A stretch of DNA of 64,000 bases from Methylosinus trichosporium OB3b (GTDB lineage: Bacteria; Pseudomonadota; Alphaproteobacteria; Rhizobiales; Beijerinckiaceae). The position numbers and the translations under genes are program-made. Positions 25,301 to 34,231 of this stretch are shown piece after piece; positions within the stretch are counted from its first letter, which is position 1; every line of letters begins with the position of its first letter. Where the stretch lies: NCBI RefSeq assembly GCF_002752655.1, contig NZ_CP023737.1, positions 2,752,001-2,816,000 on the forward strand, read 5' to 3'. The notes beneath the pieces are model-generated. The model saw nothing but the letters and a program-made list of their open reading frames with translations. It did not search any database and was not told where the DNA came from.

Positions 25301-26882
25301 GAGCCGGTTGAACGGTCTCGCGCAGCTGGCTCTGCTTGGCCCTGCGGCGGTCCACCGATGACGGAATGCGCAGGCTGTCGCGATATTTGGCGACAGTGCG
25401 CCGGGCGATGTCGATATCGATCTGCTTGAGCCTCGCGACGATGGCGTCGTCCGACAGCACGTCGAAGGGGCTCTCCTTGTCGATCATCTGCTTGATCTTG
25501 TAGCGCACCGCCTCGGCCGAATGGGCCTCGCCGCCACTGGTGGTGGCGATGGAGGCGGAGAAGAAATATTTCAGCTCGAAAATTCCCCGCGGGGTCATCA
25601 TATATTTGTTCGAGGTGACGCGCGAGACTGTGGATTCGTGCATGCCTATGGCGTCGGCGATGGTGCGCAGATTGAGCGGCCGCAGATGCTCGACGCCCCT
25701 GGCGAGAAAAGCGTCCTGCAGGCGCACGATCTCGGAGGCGACCTTGAGAATGGTGCGCGAGCGCTGCTCGAGGCTCTTGGTCAGCCAGTTGGCGTTCTGC
25801 AGGCAGCTCGAGATGAAGGTCTTGTCGCCGTCGCGCTTGGCGCCGGCGCTCACCTGCGCTGCATAGGAGTGATTGACCAGCACGCGCGGCAGCGCATCCG
25901 AGTTCAATTCGACGATCCAGGAGCCGTCGGCGGCCGGCCGCACGATCACATCGGCGACGAGCGGCTGGAGCGGCGCGCCGCCGAAGGCGCGGCCCGGCTT
26001 GGGATCGAGCCGACGCACCTCGGCCGCCATATCGGCGATGTCCTCGTCGTCGACGCCGCAGAGGCGCGCGAGCTGGGCGAAGTCGCGCTTGGCGAGGAGC
26101 GGCAGATTGGCGATGAAGATCTGCATCGCCGGATCGAGCCGGTCGCGCTCGCGCAGCTGCAGAGCGAGGCATTCTGAGAGATCGCGGGCCCCGACGCCGG
26201 AGGGGTCGAAGCGCTGAATGATCGCCAGCACGGCTGCGACGCGAGCCGGATCGGCGTCGAGCCGCGCCGCGATCTCGGCGACGTCCTCGCGCAGATAGCC
26301 GACCTCGTCGATGGCGTCGATGATCGCCTGGCCGATGATGCGATCGATCGGATCGGCGCAGGCGAGCGCCAGCTGCTCGCCGAGATAATCGTGAAGGCTC
26401 GCCTGAGAGGCGACATAGGCTTCGAGATTGGGAGCCTCGCCGTCGGCGGGCGCGCCGCCGGCGCCGTTCCAGGAGCTGGCCGAAAGGCCGGCGCCCTCGA
26501 GCGCGCCCATCGAATCGGCCGGGCTGCGCGCATTGTCCAGCTCGAAGGCGTTGCCGATCTCGGTGCCGAGCTCGGCCGCGAGCTGCGTCGCGTCGACGGC
26601 GAGGCTGTCGCGCGCCCAATCGCCCTCGGCCGGCTCGCCGTGACTTTCGGCGCTTCCCGCCTCGCTCGCCGCGACTGCGTCGCCGCCATGCGACTCCTGC
26701 TGCGCATCGGAGAAATCATTGGCGTCCACCGCCTCGAGCAGCGGATTGCGCTCGAGCTCTTCATGGAGAAAGGCGGACAGCTCGAGATTGGAGAATTGGA
26801 GGAGCTTGATCGCCTGCAGCAGCTGAGGCGTCATCACCAGGGCCTGGCCCTGACGCATCATCAGTTTGGTGGAAATCGCCAT
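25296..26882 (-). CDS. rpoN: RNA polymerase sigma-54 factor
   Basis: Sigma-54 directs transcription from -24/-12 promoters with the aid of enhancer-binding ATPases. The 528-residue protein has the activator-interacting N-terminus ('MMRQGQALVMTPQLLQAIKL'), an acidic variable region II (about 55-130), the core-binding domain, an HTH ('TIADAIGMHESTVSRVTSNK') and the RpoN box 'ARRTVAKYRDSL' near the C-terminus. ATG 26882 gives the standard N-terminus. It is followed downstream by hpf and ptsN. Confidence 0.97.
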   Translation of the reverse strand: MAISTKLMMRQGQALVMTPQLLQAIKLLQFSNLELSAFLHEELERNPLLEAVDANDFSDAQQESHGGDAVAASEAGSAESHGEPAEGDWARDSLAVDATQLAAELGTEIGNAFELDNARSPADSMGALEGAGLSASSWNGAGGAPADGEAPNLEAYVASQASLHDYLGEQLALACADPIDRIIGQAIIDAIDEVGYLREDVAEIAARLDADPARVAAVLAIIQRFDPSGVGARDLSECLALQLRERDRLDPAMQIFIANLPLLAKRDFAQLARLCGVDDEDIADMAAEVRRLDPKPGRAFGGAPLQPLVADVIVRPAADGSWIVELNSDALPRVLVNHSYAAQVSAGAKRDGDKTFISSCLQNANWLTKSLEQRSRTILKVASEIVRLQDAFLARGVEHLRPLNLRTIADAIGMHESTVSRVTSNKYMMTPRGIFELKYFFSASIATTSGGEAHSAEAVRYKIKQMIDKESPFDVLSDDAIVARLKQIDIDIARRTVAKYRDSLRIPSSVDRRRAKQSQLRETVQPAL

Positions 26883-27047
26883 GATCCGCTACTCGAAACC
26901 TCTGCCGCGCATCGTCCGCATGGGCGACGGCGTTCTCGGCCTGTTTCTTGCTTATAGCACGGTGTGGCGTCCTTCGCAGGGTCAATTATTCGGCGCCTCC
27001 CCGAAAAAGCGCCTAGCAGTTAATCGCGAGACTTTTGCCGCCTCGCC

Positions 27048-28049
<1,002 letters not shown>

Positions 28050-28154
28050 AGTGTACAGCTTCGGAAGGCAAAACCCACGTTACGATTTTGCAATCCCGTA
28101 TTCGCCGCGAGGCGCGTCGCCGAAGCTCGGGCCGAGCGGTTCAGGCCCAGCAGC

Positions 28155-28760
28155 TCAGGCCCAAGGGCGCGCGGCGGCGGATTTCGCCTCGAAGCTGTCG
28201 ATCGTCGCCGCTTTCTGCAGAGTGAGGCCGATCTCGTCGAGGCCCTCGAGCAGGCACTGCTTGCGGAAAGGATCGATGTCGAAGCGGATAACGCCGCCGT
28301 CCGGTCCGCGGATTTCCTGCGGCTCGAGATCGATCGTCAGCGTGGCGTTGGCGCCGCGCTCGGCGTCGTCCATCAGTTTCTCGAGTTCCGCCTGCCCGAC
28401 CTTGATCGGAAGAATGCCGTTCTTGAAGCAATTATTGTAGAAGATGTCGGCGAAGCTGGTCGAGATCACCGCGCGGACGCCGAAGTCGAGCAGCGCCCAG
28501 GGCGCATGTTCGCGCGAGGAGCCGCAGCCGAAATTATCCCCGGCGACGAGGATCTGCGCCTCCCGATAGGCGGGCTTGTTCAGCACGAAATCGGGATTCT
28601 CCGAGCCGTCCTCACGATAGCGCAACTCCGAGAACAGGCCCTTGCCGAGACCGGTGCGGGCGATCGTCTTCAGATATTGCTTGGGGATGATCATGTCGGT
28701 GTCGATGTTCATGATCGGCAAGGGCGCGGCGACGCCGGTCAGTCTGACGAATTTTTCCAT
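28155..28760 (-). CDS. leuD: 3-isopropylmalate dehydratase small subunit
   Basis: LeuD pairs with LeuC to isomerise 2-isopropylmalate in leucine biosynthesis. The 201-residue protein is the swivel-domain subunit: '[19 protein letters not shown]', '[15 protein letters not shown]' (substrate Ser/Arg), '[20 protein letters not shown]'. Length is standard and ATG 28760 gives the usual start. leuC is not in the window. It is in the same direction as lptB but 106 bases upstream. Confidence 0.96.
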   Translation of the reverse strand: MEKFVRLTGVAAPLPIMNIDTDMIIPKQYLKTIARTGLGKGLFSELRYREDGSENPDFVLNKPAYREAQILVAGDNFGCGSSREHAPWALLDFGVRAVISTSFADIFYNNCFKNGILPIKVGQAELEKLMDDAERGANATLTIDLEPQEIRGPDGGVIRFDIDPFRKQCLLEGLDEIGLTLQKAATIDSFEAKSAAARPWA

Positions 28761-29005
28761 GCTCGGAAGGCCTCGCGCAAGGTTGCGTGTCTCGATCCGC
28801 CTCTAACAGATCGCGGCCGTTTCGCAAAGCGAGGGGCTGCGCGGCCGCTCGGGCGGTCGAGGAGCTCGGGACCGGCGCCTCATCGACTACACCAGCCGCA
28901 AAACCAGCGGCCAGCGCTATTAATCTTAACTTCTTTCCGAGTTTGATTGCTGACAAGGCCACGCTTACGATCGCCTCTATCGCGCATCACTTTAGGAGGC
29001 TTGTC

Positions 29006-30394
29006 TTGTATTTCCAAAATATTTCTCGTTTGCTTCTTTGCGTATCGATCGCTCTGCCGGCCGCCCCGGCCGTCGCCGCGAATTCGACCCGCACGAGGCT
29101 CATCGCCGTCAGCCCTTCTCCTGCCGGAAGCCCTGTGACGTTGACGGCGGAGGTGGACGCGCCGGCCGGCGTCGGCGGCGCTACTGGACGCGTCTCCTTC
29201 ACCGACGGCGAGAGGATCGTGGGATCGGCTCTCGTGAACGCGCTCGGCGGCGCGCAGACGAGTCTGTCGCTCGGGCTCGCCCACGCCTGCGCGCTCGCCA
29301 GTCCCTCGGGAGTCGAATGCTGGGGCTGGAACAAATACGGTCAGCTCGGCGACGGCGCGACGACCGACCATCTTCCGGCCCCTGTCACAGGCCTCACCAA
29401 AAGAGTGGTCGCGCTGGCGGTCGGCGGGGTCCATAGCTGCGCGCTGACGGTCGAGGGAGCCGTGATCTGCTGGGGCGAAAACTCGCTCGGTCAGCTCGGA
29501 GGCCCTACGCCGGACCGGGCGCAGCCTGCTCCCACTCCGGTTCCCGGCCTTTCGAGCGGCGTCATCGCGATCGCATCCGGATCATATCACAGCTGCGCTG
29601 TGACCGAGGCCGGCGCGATTTTCTGCTGGGGCCGCAACGTCGAGGGCCAGATCGGCAACGGCGTCGACTTGGAAACATTCGCTCCGCCGACGCGGGTTGG
29701 CGGCCCTGCCGAAATCTATACGGATGTGGCGGGCGGCGCTTCTCACAGCTGCGGCCTGACGAATGCGGGCGCGGTGCTGTGCTGGGGCCAGGGGTTCGGC
29801 AAGGTTCCCACGCCGGTCGCCAAGCTCGGCAGCGGGGTCGTCGCATTGACGGCGGGCTCCTATCATGACTGCGCTCTCACCAAGGCCGGCGCCGTCCAAT
29901 GCTGGGGGCCGGCATGGAACGCCGGCGCCCCGACGCCGGTCGCTGGCCTGTCGAGCGGCGTCGTCGCAATCTCGTCTGGAAGCGGGCATGATTGCGCGCT
30001 GCTGCGCGACGGCGGCGTGCGCTGCTGGGGCTATAACCAATATGGCCAGCTCGGCGACGGAACGACCACAGATCGCACGATCCCGACGCCCGTCCTGAAC
30101 CTCGGCGCCGCCGCGGTCGCGATCGCCGCCGGCTTCGACTTTTCCTGCGCGCTGCTGTCGACGCGGGCGGTGAAATGCTGGGGTTATAACGAGGTCGGCG
30201 AGATTGGCGACGGCGGCGTGACGAACCAGCCTCTCCCCGTCCCGGCGAAGGGCCTCTCCGCCCTGCTGCGCACCCGCGCCCGGCTCACCACATCGACGCT
30301 CGGAAACGGGCTCCATGCTCTGCGCGCGAACTATCTCGGCGACGCGGCTCATGCGCCTTCGCAATCCACTCCGCTGCCGATGCGGCTCAAATGA
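29006..30394 (+). CDS. exported RCC1-repeat protein with split Ig-like domain
   Basis: TTG 29006 lies six bases after a perfect 'aggagg' (28994-28999), which fixes the start and gives 462 residues with a signal peptide ending near 'AVAA' (residue 25). Residues about 30-85 look like the first half of a bacterial Ig-like domain ('SPVTLTAEVDAP', 'ATGRVSFTDGERIVGSA'). Seven RCC1 repeats follow, each with a Cys pair ('HSCAL' ... 'VxCWG'), enough for a seven-bladed propeller. The last 35 residues ('LTTSTLGNGLHALRANYLGD') look like the second half of the same Ig domain. Likely secreted or cell-surface; ligand unknown. Confidence 0.85.
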   Translation: MYFQNISRLLLCVSIALPAAPAVAANSTRTRLIAVSPSPAGSPVTLTAEVDAPAGVGGATGRVSFTDGERIVGSALVNALGGAQTSLSLGLAHACALASPSGVECWGWNKYGQLGDGATTDHLPAPVTGLTKRVVALAVGGVHSCALTVEGAVICWGENSLGQLGGPTPDRAQPAPTPVPGLSSGVIAIASGSYHSCAVTEAGAIFCWGRNVEGQIGNGVDLETFAPPTRVGGPAEIYTDVAGGASHSCGLTNAGAVLCWGQGFGKVPTPVAKLGSGVVALTAGSYHDCALTKAGAVQCWGPAWNAGAPTPVAGLSSGVVAISSGSGHDCALLRDGGVRCWGYNQYGQLGDGTTTDRTIPTPVLNLGAAAVAIAAGFDFSCALLSTRAVKCWGYNEVGEIGDGGVTNQPLPVPAKGLSALLRTRARLTTSTLGNGLHALRANYLGDAAHAPSQSTPLPMRLK

Positions 30395-30415
30395 GCGGAG
30401 CCGAATGACGCCTGC

Positions 30416-30450
30416 TTGCGGTTTAAGACGATCGGTCGTATAAAAAGAGC
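30416..30450 (+). promoter_or_regulatory. promoter and operator of the TetR gene at 30451
   Basis: A -35 'TTGCGG' (30416-30421) and -10 'TATAAA' (30439-30444) are exactly 17 bases apart. The spacer contains the near-palindrome 'acgatcggtcgt' (30428-30439). Only six bases separate the -10 from ATG, so the mRNA is probably leaderless. Operator binding would block RNA polymerase directly. Confidence 0.7.
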
Positions 30451-31044
30451 ATGAGCCGAAGAGACGTCAACGACATCAGGCGCAAGCTGCTCGATCAGGG
30501 GGTCGCCCTGCTGATGGAGCAGGGCTATCACGGCACCGGCCTCACCGAGCTGGTGCAGGCCGTCGGCGTGCCGAAAGGCTCGTTCTACAATTACTTCCCG
30601 AGCAAGGAAGCCTTCAGCGCCGAGGTCGTCGCGCATTATATCGAGCCGTTCATCCAGCGGCTCGACGCGCATCTCGGGCAGGCGGGTCGTTCCGCCGACG
30701 CCGCGCTCCGCGCCTATTTCGACGATCTCATTGCCGAGACGGAGCGGCGCGACTTCAAAGGCGGCTGCCTTCTCGGCAATCTCATGGGCGAGATCGGCGA
30801 GACCAGCGACCTCTGCCAGACCTCCTTGCGCGAGGCGGTGCGCCGCTATCGCGACAAGCTGCGCGAGGGCCTGGCGCGGGGCCAGGAGGAAGGGCGCTTC
30901 CGCAAGGATCTCGACGCCAAGGAGATGGCCGATGTGCTCGTCGACTCCTGGCAGGGGGCGCTTCTGCGCATGAAGATCGAGCGGTCGGTTCGCCCGCTCG
31001 TCCAGTTCCGCGACATGCTGCTCGACGGCTATTTCCGCGCGTGA
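30451..31044 (+). CDS. TetR/AcrR family regulator
   Basis: The 197-residue protein has an HTH at about residues 10-55 ('LTELVQAVGVPKGSFYNYF'), and an AcuR/NemR-like ligand domain with 'DFKGGCLLGNLMGEIG', where the Cys is conserved in electrophile- or thiol-sensing members of this subgroup. It precedes the SQR-like operon, and palindromes of the same sequence occur in front of both. So it most likely represses itself and the operon. The inducer may be a reactive sulfur or electrophile species, judged from the Cys and the target genes (inference). Confidence 0.88.
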   Translation: MSRRDVNDIRRKLLDQGVALLMEQGYHGTGLTELVQAVGVPKGSFYNYFPSKEAFSAEVVAHYIEPFIQRLDAHLGQAGRSADAALRAYFDDLIAETERRDFKGGCLLGNLMGEIGETSDLCQTSLREAVRRYRDKLREGLARGQEEGRFRKDLDAKEMADVLVDSWQGALLRMKIERSVRPLVQFRDMLLDGYFRA

Positions 31045-31061
31045 TTTTTTACCCCCAAACG

Positions 31062-31080
31062 AGACGACCGGTCATTTAAC
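31062..31080 (+). promoter_or_regulatory. operator in front of the SQR-like operon
   Basis: The palindrome 'acgaccggtcat' (31064-31075) matches the one in the TetR promoter at 10 of 12 positions, both preceded by 'ag'. A further half-site 'gagacgacc' follows at about 31095. It lies in the 127-base leader of the flavoprotein gene. Confidence 0.65.
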
Positions 31081-31171
31081 GCGAGGCCGAGCACGAGACG
31101 ACCAACGCCGACCAATGGCTCGGCGAACGCAAAACCGCGCGCGCGAAGCTGCGCGGACAAGGGAGGAAGCA

Positions 31172-32362
31172 ATGACGAAGCACATACTCGTCGTCGGCGG
31201 CGGCGTCGGCGGAACCATGACCGTCAACAGCATCGTCGCCAAGCTCTATCCGGAGATCGCGCGCGGCGCGGTCCGGGTGACGATGCTGTCGGACTCGCCC
31301 TGGCATTATTACAAGCCGGCTTTCATGTATGTCGCCTTCGACATGTTCTTCGAGGGCGAGCTGCGCCGCAAGCAGCGCTCGCTGCTGCGTCCCGAGATCG
31401 AGTTCCTCGTCGACAAGGTCGAGCGTTTCGATTTCGCCGGATCGAGCGTGACGACGCGCAGCGGCCGCAAGATCGGCTATGATTATATCGTCGTCTCCAC
31501 CGGCTGCCTGCCGGCGCCCGAGCGCATTCCCGGGCTGAAGGAGACGGGCGATTATTTCTACCAATACGAGCCGGCGCGCCGCCTCGCCGACAAATTGCGC
31601 GGCTTCGAGAAGGGCCGCATCTTCATCACGGTCAACTTCCCCAAGACTCCGAATGTCCCGCATCAGTGCGGCATCGCGCCGATCGAGACGACGCTGATGC
31701 TCGACGAATATCTGCGCCGCAAGGGCGTGCGCGACGCGGTGGAGATCGTCTACACCTATCCGACCGTCTCGCAGCTCTTGCGCAATTGCCTCTTCCTGCA
31801 ACAGGAGGTCTGCGAGGTCCTGCCTTCGGTGTTCGAGAGCAAGGGAATCAAGTTCCAGCGCGGCTTCACGCTCGAATCCGTGGACGCGGACCGCAAGGTC
31901 GCACGCTCCGAGGAAGGACGCGAGGAAGGTTTCGACCTGCTGATGTGCACGCCGCCGATCCGCGCGGTCGATGCGGTGATCGCCAGCGGCGCGTCGCAGG
32001 CGGTCAATGGCGAAGGCTGGCTGCCGACGAACCGCCGCACGCTGCAGCTCGAAGGCCATCCCAACGTCTATGTGATGGGCGACACGGTCGATCTGCCGAT
32101 CAGCAAGGCCGGCGGCTCCTGCCACAACCAATGCCCGGTCATCGCCAACAACATCGCCGGCGACATTCGCCTCGGCCGCACCGTCGACGCCTATCACGGC
32201 AAGGTTCAGGCGGTCGCGCAAATGGGCCTCGAGATGGGGATGCCGCTCTGGTACGACTATGACGAGGACGTTCATCCGACCCCGCCGACGAAGCTCGGCG
32301 GCCTGCTGCGCAAGGCGTTCAACCGCGGAATCTACTGGTCCGTCGCCCGCGGCGTGATCTGA
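31172..32362 (+). CDS. SQR-like FAD/NAD(P)-dependent oxidoreductase
   Basis: The 396-residue flavoprotein starts with the Rossmann motif 'HILVVGGGVGGTMTVNSIV' and belongs to the sulfide:quinone oxidoreductase/flavocytochrome c sulfide dehydrogenase superfamily. Cysteines at SQR-like positions are visible in 'VSTGCLPAPE' and 'HQCGIAPIETT', and a third pair in 'GGSCHNQCPVIANNIAG'; 'NVYVMGDTVDLPISKAG' is the second FAD motif. ATG 31172 has 'ggaggaag' upstream. It is probably membrane-associated via its amphipathic C-terminus ('LLRKAFNRGIYWSVARGVI'). True sulfide activity is not proven. Co-transcribed with DUF1641 and scaffold genes. Confidence 0.85.
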   Translation: MTKHILVVGGGVGGTMTVNSIVAKLYPEIARGAVRVTMLSDSPWHYYKPAFMYVAFDMFFEGELRRKQRSLLRPEIEFLVDKVERFDFAGSSVTTRSGRKIGYDYIVVSTGCLPAPERIPGLKETGDYFYQYEPARRLADKLRGFEKGRIFITVNFPKTPNVPHQCGIAPIETTLMLDEYLRRKGVRDAVEIVYTYPTVSQLLRNCLFLQQEVCEVLPSVFESKGIKFQRGFTLESVDADRKVARSEEGREEGFDLLMCTPPIRAVDAVIASGASQAVNGEGWLPTNRRTLQLEGHPNVYVMGDTVDLPISKAGGSCHNQCPVIANNIAGDIRLGRTVDAYHGKVQAVAQMGLEMGMPLWYDYDEDVHPTPPTKLGGLLRKAFNRGIYWSVARGVI

Positions 32363-32386
32363 AGCAATCGATCGGAGGGATGAGCA

Positions 32387-32794
32387 ATGAACGCGACCAA
32401 TCTTCAAGCTGCGCCGGTCGAGCGCGCAACCCGCATGTCGGACGAAACCGCGCGCGGCGTGTCCGAGCTTCTCGAAAAGGCGTCGCCGCTTCTGCAGGGA
32501 CGGCGCTTCCACAATATCGTCGATCTTCTCTCCCTCGTCTCGGACGGGGTCGATATGGCCGACGACGCCATGATCGAAAAGCTGATGAAGGCCTATGAGG
32601 AGGCGATCGGCGCCGCCTGGACGCTCGGCAACGCCGCGCGTTTCGCCGCCAATGAAGCGGCGACGAAGCCGACGCCTTCGCTGATCGGCCTGCTGCGGAC
32701 GGCCGGCGACGAGGATGTGCGCCGCGGCCTGCATTTCGCGCTGCTCTTCCTCGCCGCGCTGGGGCGCGGACAGCGCGACGACGCCGAGGCATGA
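32387..32794 (+). CDS. DUF1641 domain protein
   Basis: The 135-residue protein is the DUF1641 type: 'LLEKASPLLQGRRFHNIVDLLSLVSDGVDM' region, then a helical hydrophobic part ending in 'LRTAGDEDVRRGLHFALLFL'. DUF1641 proteins occur beside SQR-like flavoproteins and formate dehydrogenase genes in many bacteria, but their biochemical role is unknown. It starts 24 bases after the flavoprotein stop ('ggagg' upstream) and overlaps the scaffold gene by ATGA, so the three gene products are probably made together. Confidence 0.85.
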   Translation: MNATNLQAAPVERATRMSDETARGVSELLEKASPLLQGRRFHNIVDLLSLVSDGVDMADDAMIEKLMKAYEEAIGAAWTLGNAARFAANEAATKPTPSLIGLLRTAGDEDVRRGLHFALLFLAALGRGQRDDAEA

Positions 32795-33270
32795 CCGACG
32801 ATCGCGCGCTGCAGGCGCTCTATGAGGAGCGCGTGCGCGGCTGGGCGAGGCGGGTGCGCGACGATGTTCGGCTCGCGCCCGCCGATCTCACCGTCAGCCG
32901 AACGAGCCCGGCCTGTGGCAGCACGCTGACACTCGACGTGAGGCGAGAGCGAGATCGCATCGCTGCGCTCGGCTATCGGGCGCGCGCCTGCACTCTGGGC
33001 ATGGCGTCGACAGCCGTGGTGGCGGCGCAGGCCGTCGGCGAGCGCTTCGAGGACGCGCTCGCGGCCGGGCGCGCGCTCGCCGCGCTGCTCGCCGGCGAGG
33101 ACGCGCGTTTCGAAGAGCGATGGCGCGCGCTCGACATGTTCGTCGCGGCGCGCGGCTTCCCGTCCCGCCACGGCTCGATCCTGCTGCCCTTTCACGCGCT
33201 CACGGAGGCCGCGGCGCGGCTCAGCCTTCCGTCAATGTCAGCAGAATATCCGCATACCACGCGCAGTTGA
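32791..33270 (+). CDS. NifU/IscU-like scaffold protein, one Cys ligand missing
   Basis: The 159-residue protein has the U-type Fe-S scaffold fold: 'SPACGSTLTLDV' (first Cys, where active scaffolds have Cys-Gly-Asp), 'ARACTLGMASTAVVAAQAVG' (second Cys), and the C-terminal segment 'SRHGSILLPFHALTEAA'. At the third ligand position, where SufU/IscU have 'RxKC..LP', a serine stands. It also has Ser where the Asp of 'CGD' is usual. It may thus carry sulfur or persulfide instead of building a cluster (inference). The last 50 bases overlap the convergent serine protease gene. Confidence 0.75.
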   Translation: MTDDRALQALYEERVRGWARRVRDDVRLAPADLTVSRTSPACGSTLTLDVRRERDRIAALGYRARACTLGMASTAVVAAQAVGERFEDALAAGRALAALLAGEDARFEERWRALDMFVAARGFPSRHGSILLPFHALTEAAARLSLPSMSAEYPHTTRS

Positions 33271-33949
33271 GGCCGAGCGCCTCGTCCTGCTGCAGGTCGC
33301 GGCCGACGTCGAGCCGCGCCGAATGGACGCCGAGCAGCGTCCACGGCAGATCGCCCTGGCAGCTCTCCAGAGCCGGAATGCGCGCCACCACCGGCGCGCC
33401 GCTGGCGCCGCGATGGGTGCGCGCATCGCTGAGGAAATAGCCCTGGCCCTGGAAGCGCAGGCCGAAGGAGGAGGCGACGACGCCCTGGCGCGCCACCGGC
33501 ATGTGATGCAGCGTGTCGTGAAAGCCGAGCGGAAAGCCGACGATCAGCAGCGAGGAGCCGATCTCGACCTGATCGAAGCCGCCCGGCAGATGCGCGGGCG
33601 TGAAGGCGCGATAGACGGTCGGCTCCGGCAGCTTTCCCCGCTCGATCTCGATCGCCGCGACATCGACCTCGCCGGCGGCGTCGACGGCCTGACGCCAGAC
33701 GCTCTTGCCGTCCTCATAGAGCGGAATGGAGAAGCCCGTCGACTTGGCCATATTCTCGGCGTCGACATGCAGCTCGATCTCGATTCGGTCGGGCTGGTGC
33801 CCGCTCGCCGCATCCTTCAGCACATGGCGGCTCGTCACCAGGAACAGACGCTCGTCGCGCTCGAAGAAGAAGCTGCTCGCATTGGTCAGCGGCGCCTGTC
33901 CGTCGAAGGTGCAGAGCCGGGCGGTGGTGAGCAGCAGCGGTTCGATCAT
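33221..33949 (-). CDS. trypsin-like serine protease domain protein
   Basis: The 242-residue protein has a trypsin-type double beta-barrel with the catalytic triad visible: His in 'LVTSRHVL' (about residue 42), Asp in 'EVDVAAIEI' (about 97) and Ser in 'HRGASGAPVV' (about 185). There is no signal peptide or PDZ domain, so it is probably cytoplasmic or a small stand-alone protease. It starts at ATG 33949 and overlaps the end of the scaffold gene by 50 bases tail-to-tail. The substrate is unknown. Confidence 0.8.
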   Translation of the reverse strand: MIEPLLLTTARLCTFDGQAPLTNASSFFFERDERLFLVTSRHVLKDAASGHQPDRIEIELHVDAENMAKSTGFSIPLYEDGKSVWRQAVDAAGEVDVAAIEIERGKLPEPTVYRAFTPAHLPGGFDQVEIGSSLLIVGFPLGFHDTLHHMPVARQGVVASSFGLRFQGQGYFLSDARTHRGASGAPVVARIPALESCQGDLPWTLLGVHSARLDVGRDLQQDEALGLNCAWYADILLTLTEG

Positions 33950-34231
33950 CGGCGGTTTCCTCTCTCCCCGAAGAACTTGCCGCTCGCGCGCGGCTCGGCA
34001 GGCCGCTCGCTGCGACAGACCGCGAGCTACGCCTTGATTTGCGTTACGGTCTGCGGTAGAGAGCCGGCGCCATCTATAAATAGGCGCGTCCCGGCTCGGG
34101 TCGAACGACGGATCAATGTTAACTGTTCGATGTTGCGGCGCCTCTGCGCTCGATCATTTTCATCAAATGATCTTCTTCGACAACGTTCGAACGCGATAAT
34201 CTCGGCGGATAACGAACGGAGCGTGCGGCGT

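Noticed and set aside
33323..34231. Long open frame upstream of and continuous with the radical SAM gene
   Set aside because: It lies antisense to the serine protease gene and has the Arg/Asp-rich composition of a shadow frame; the radical SAM domain begins cleanly after ATG 34232.
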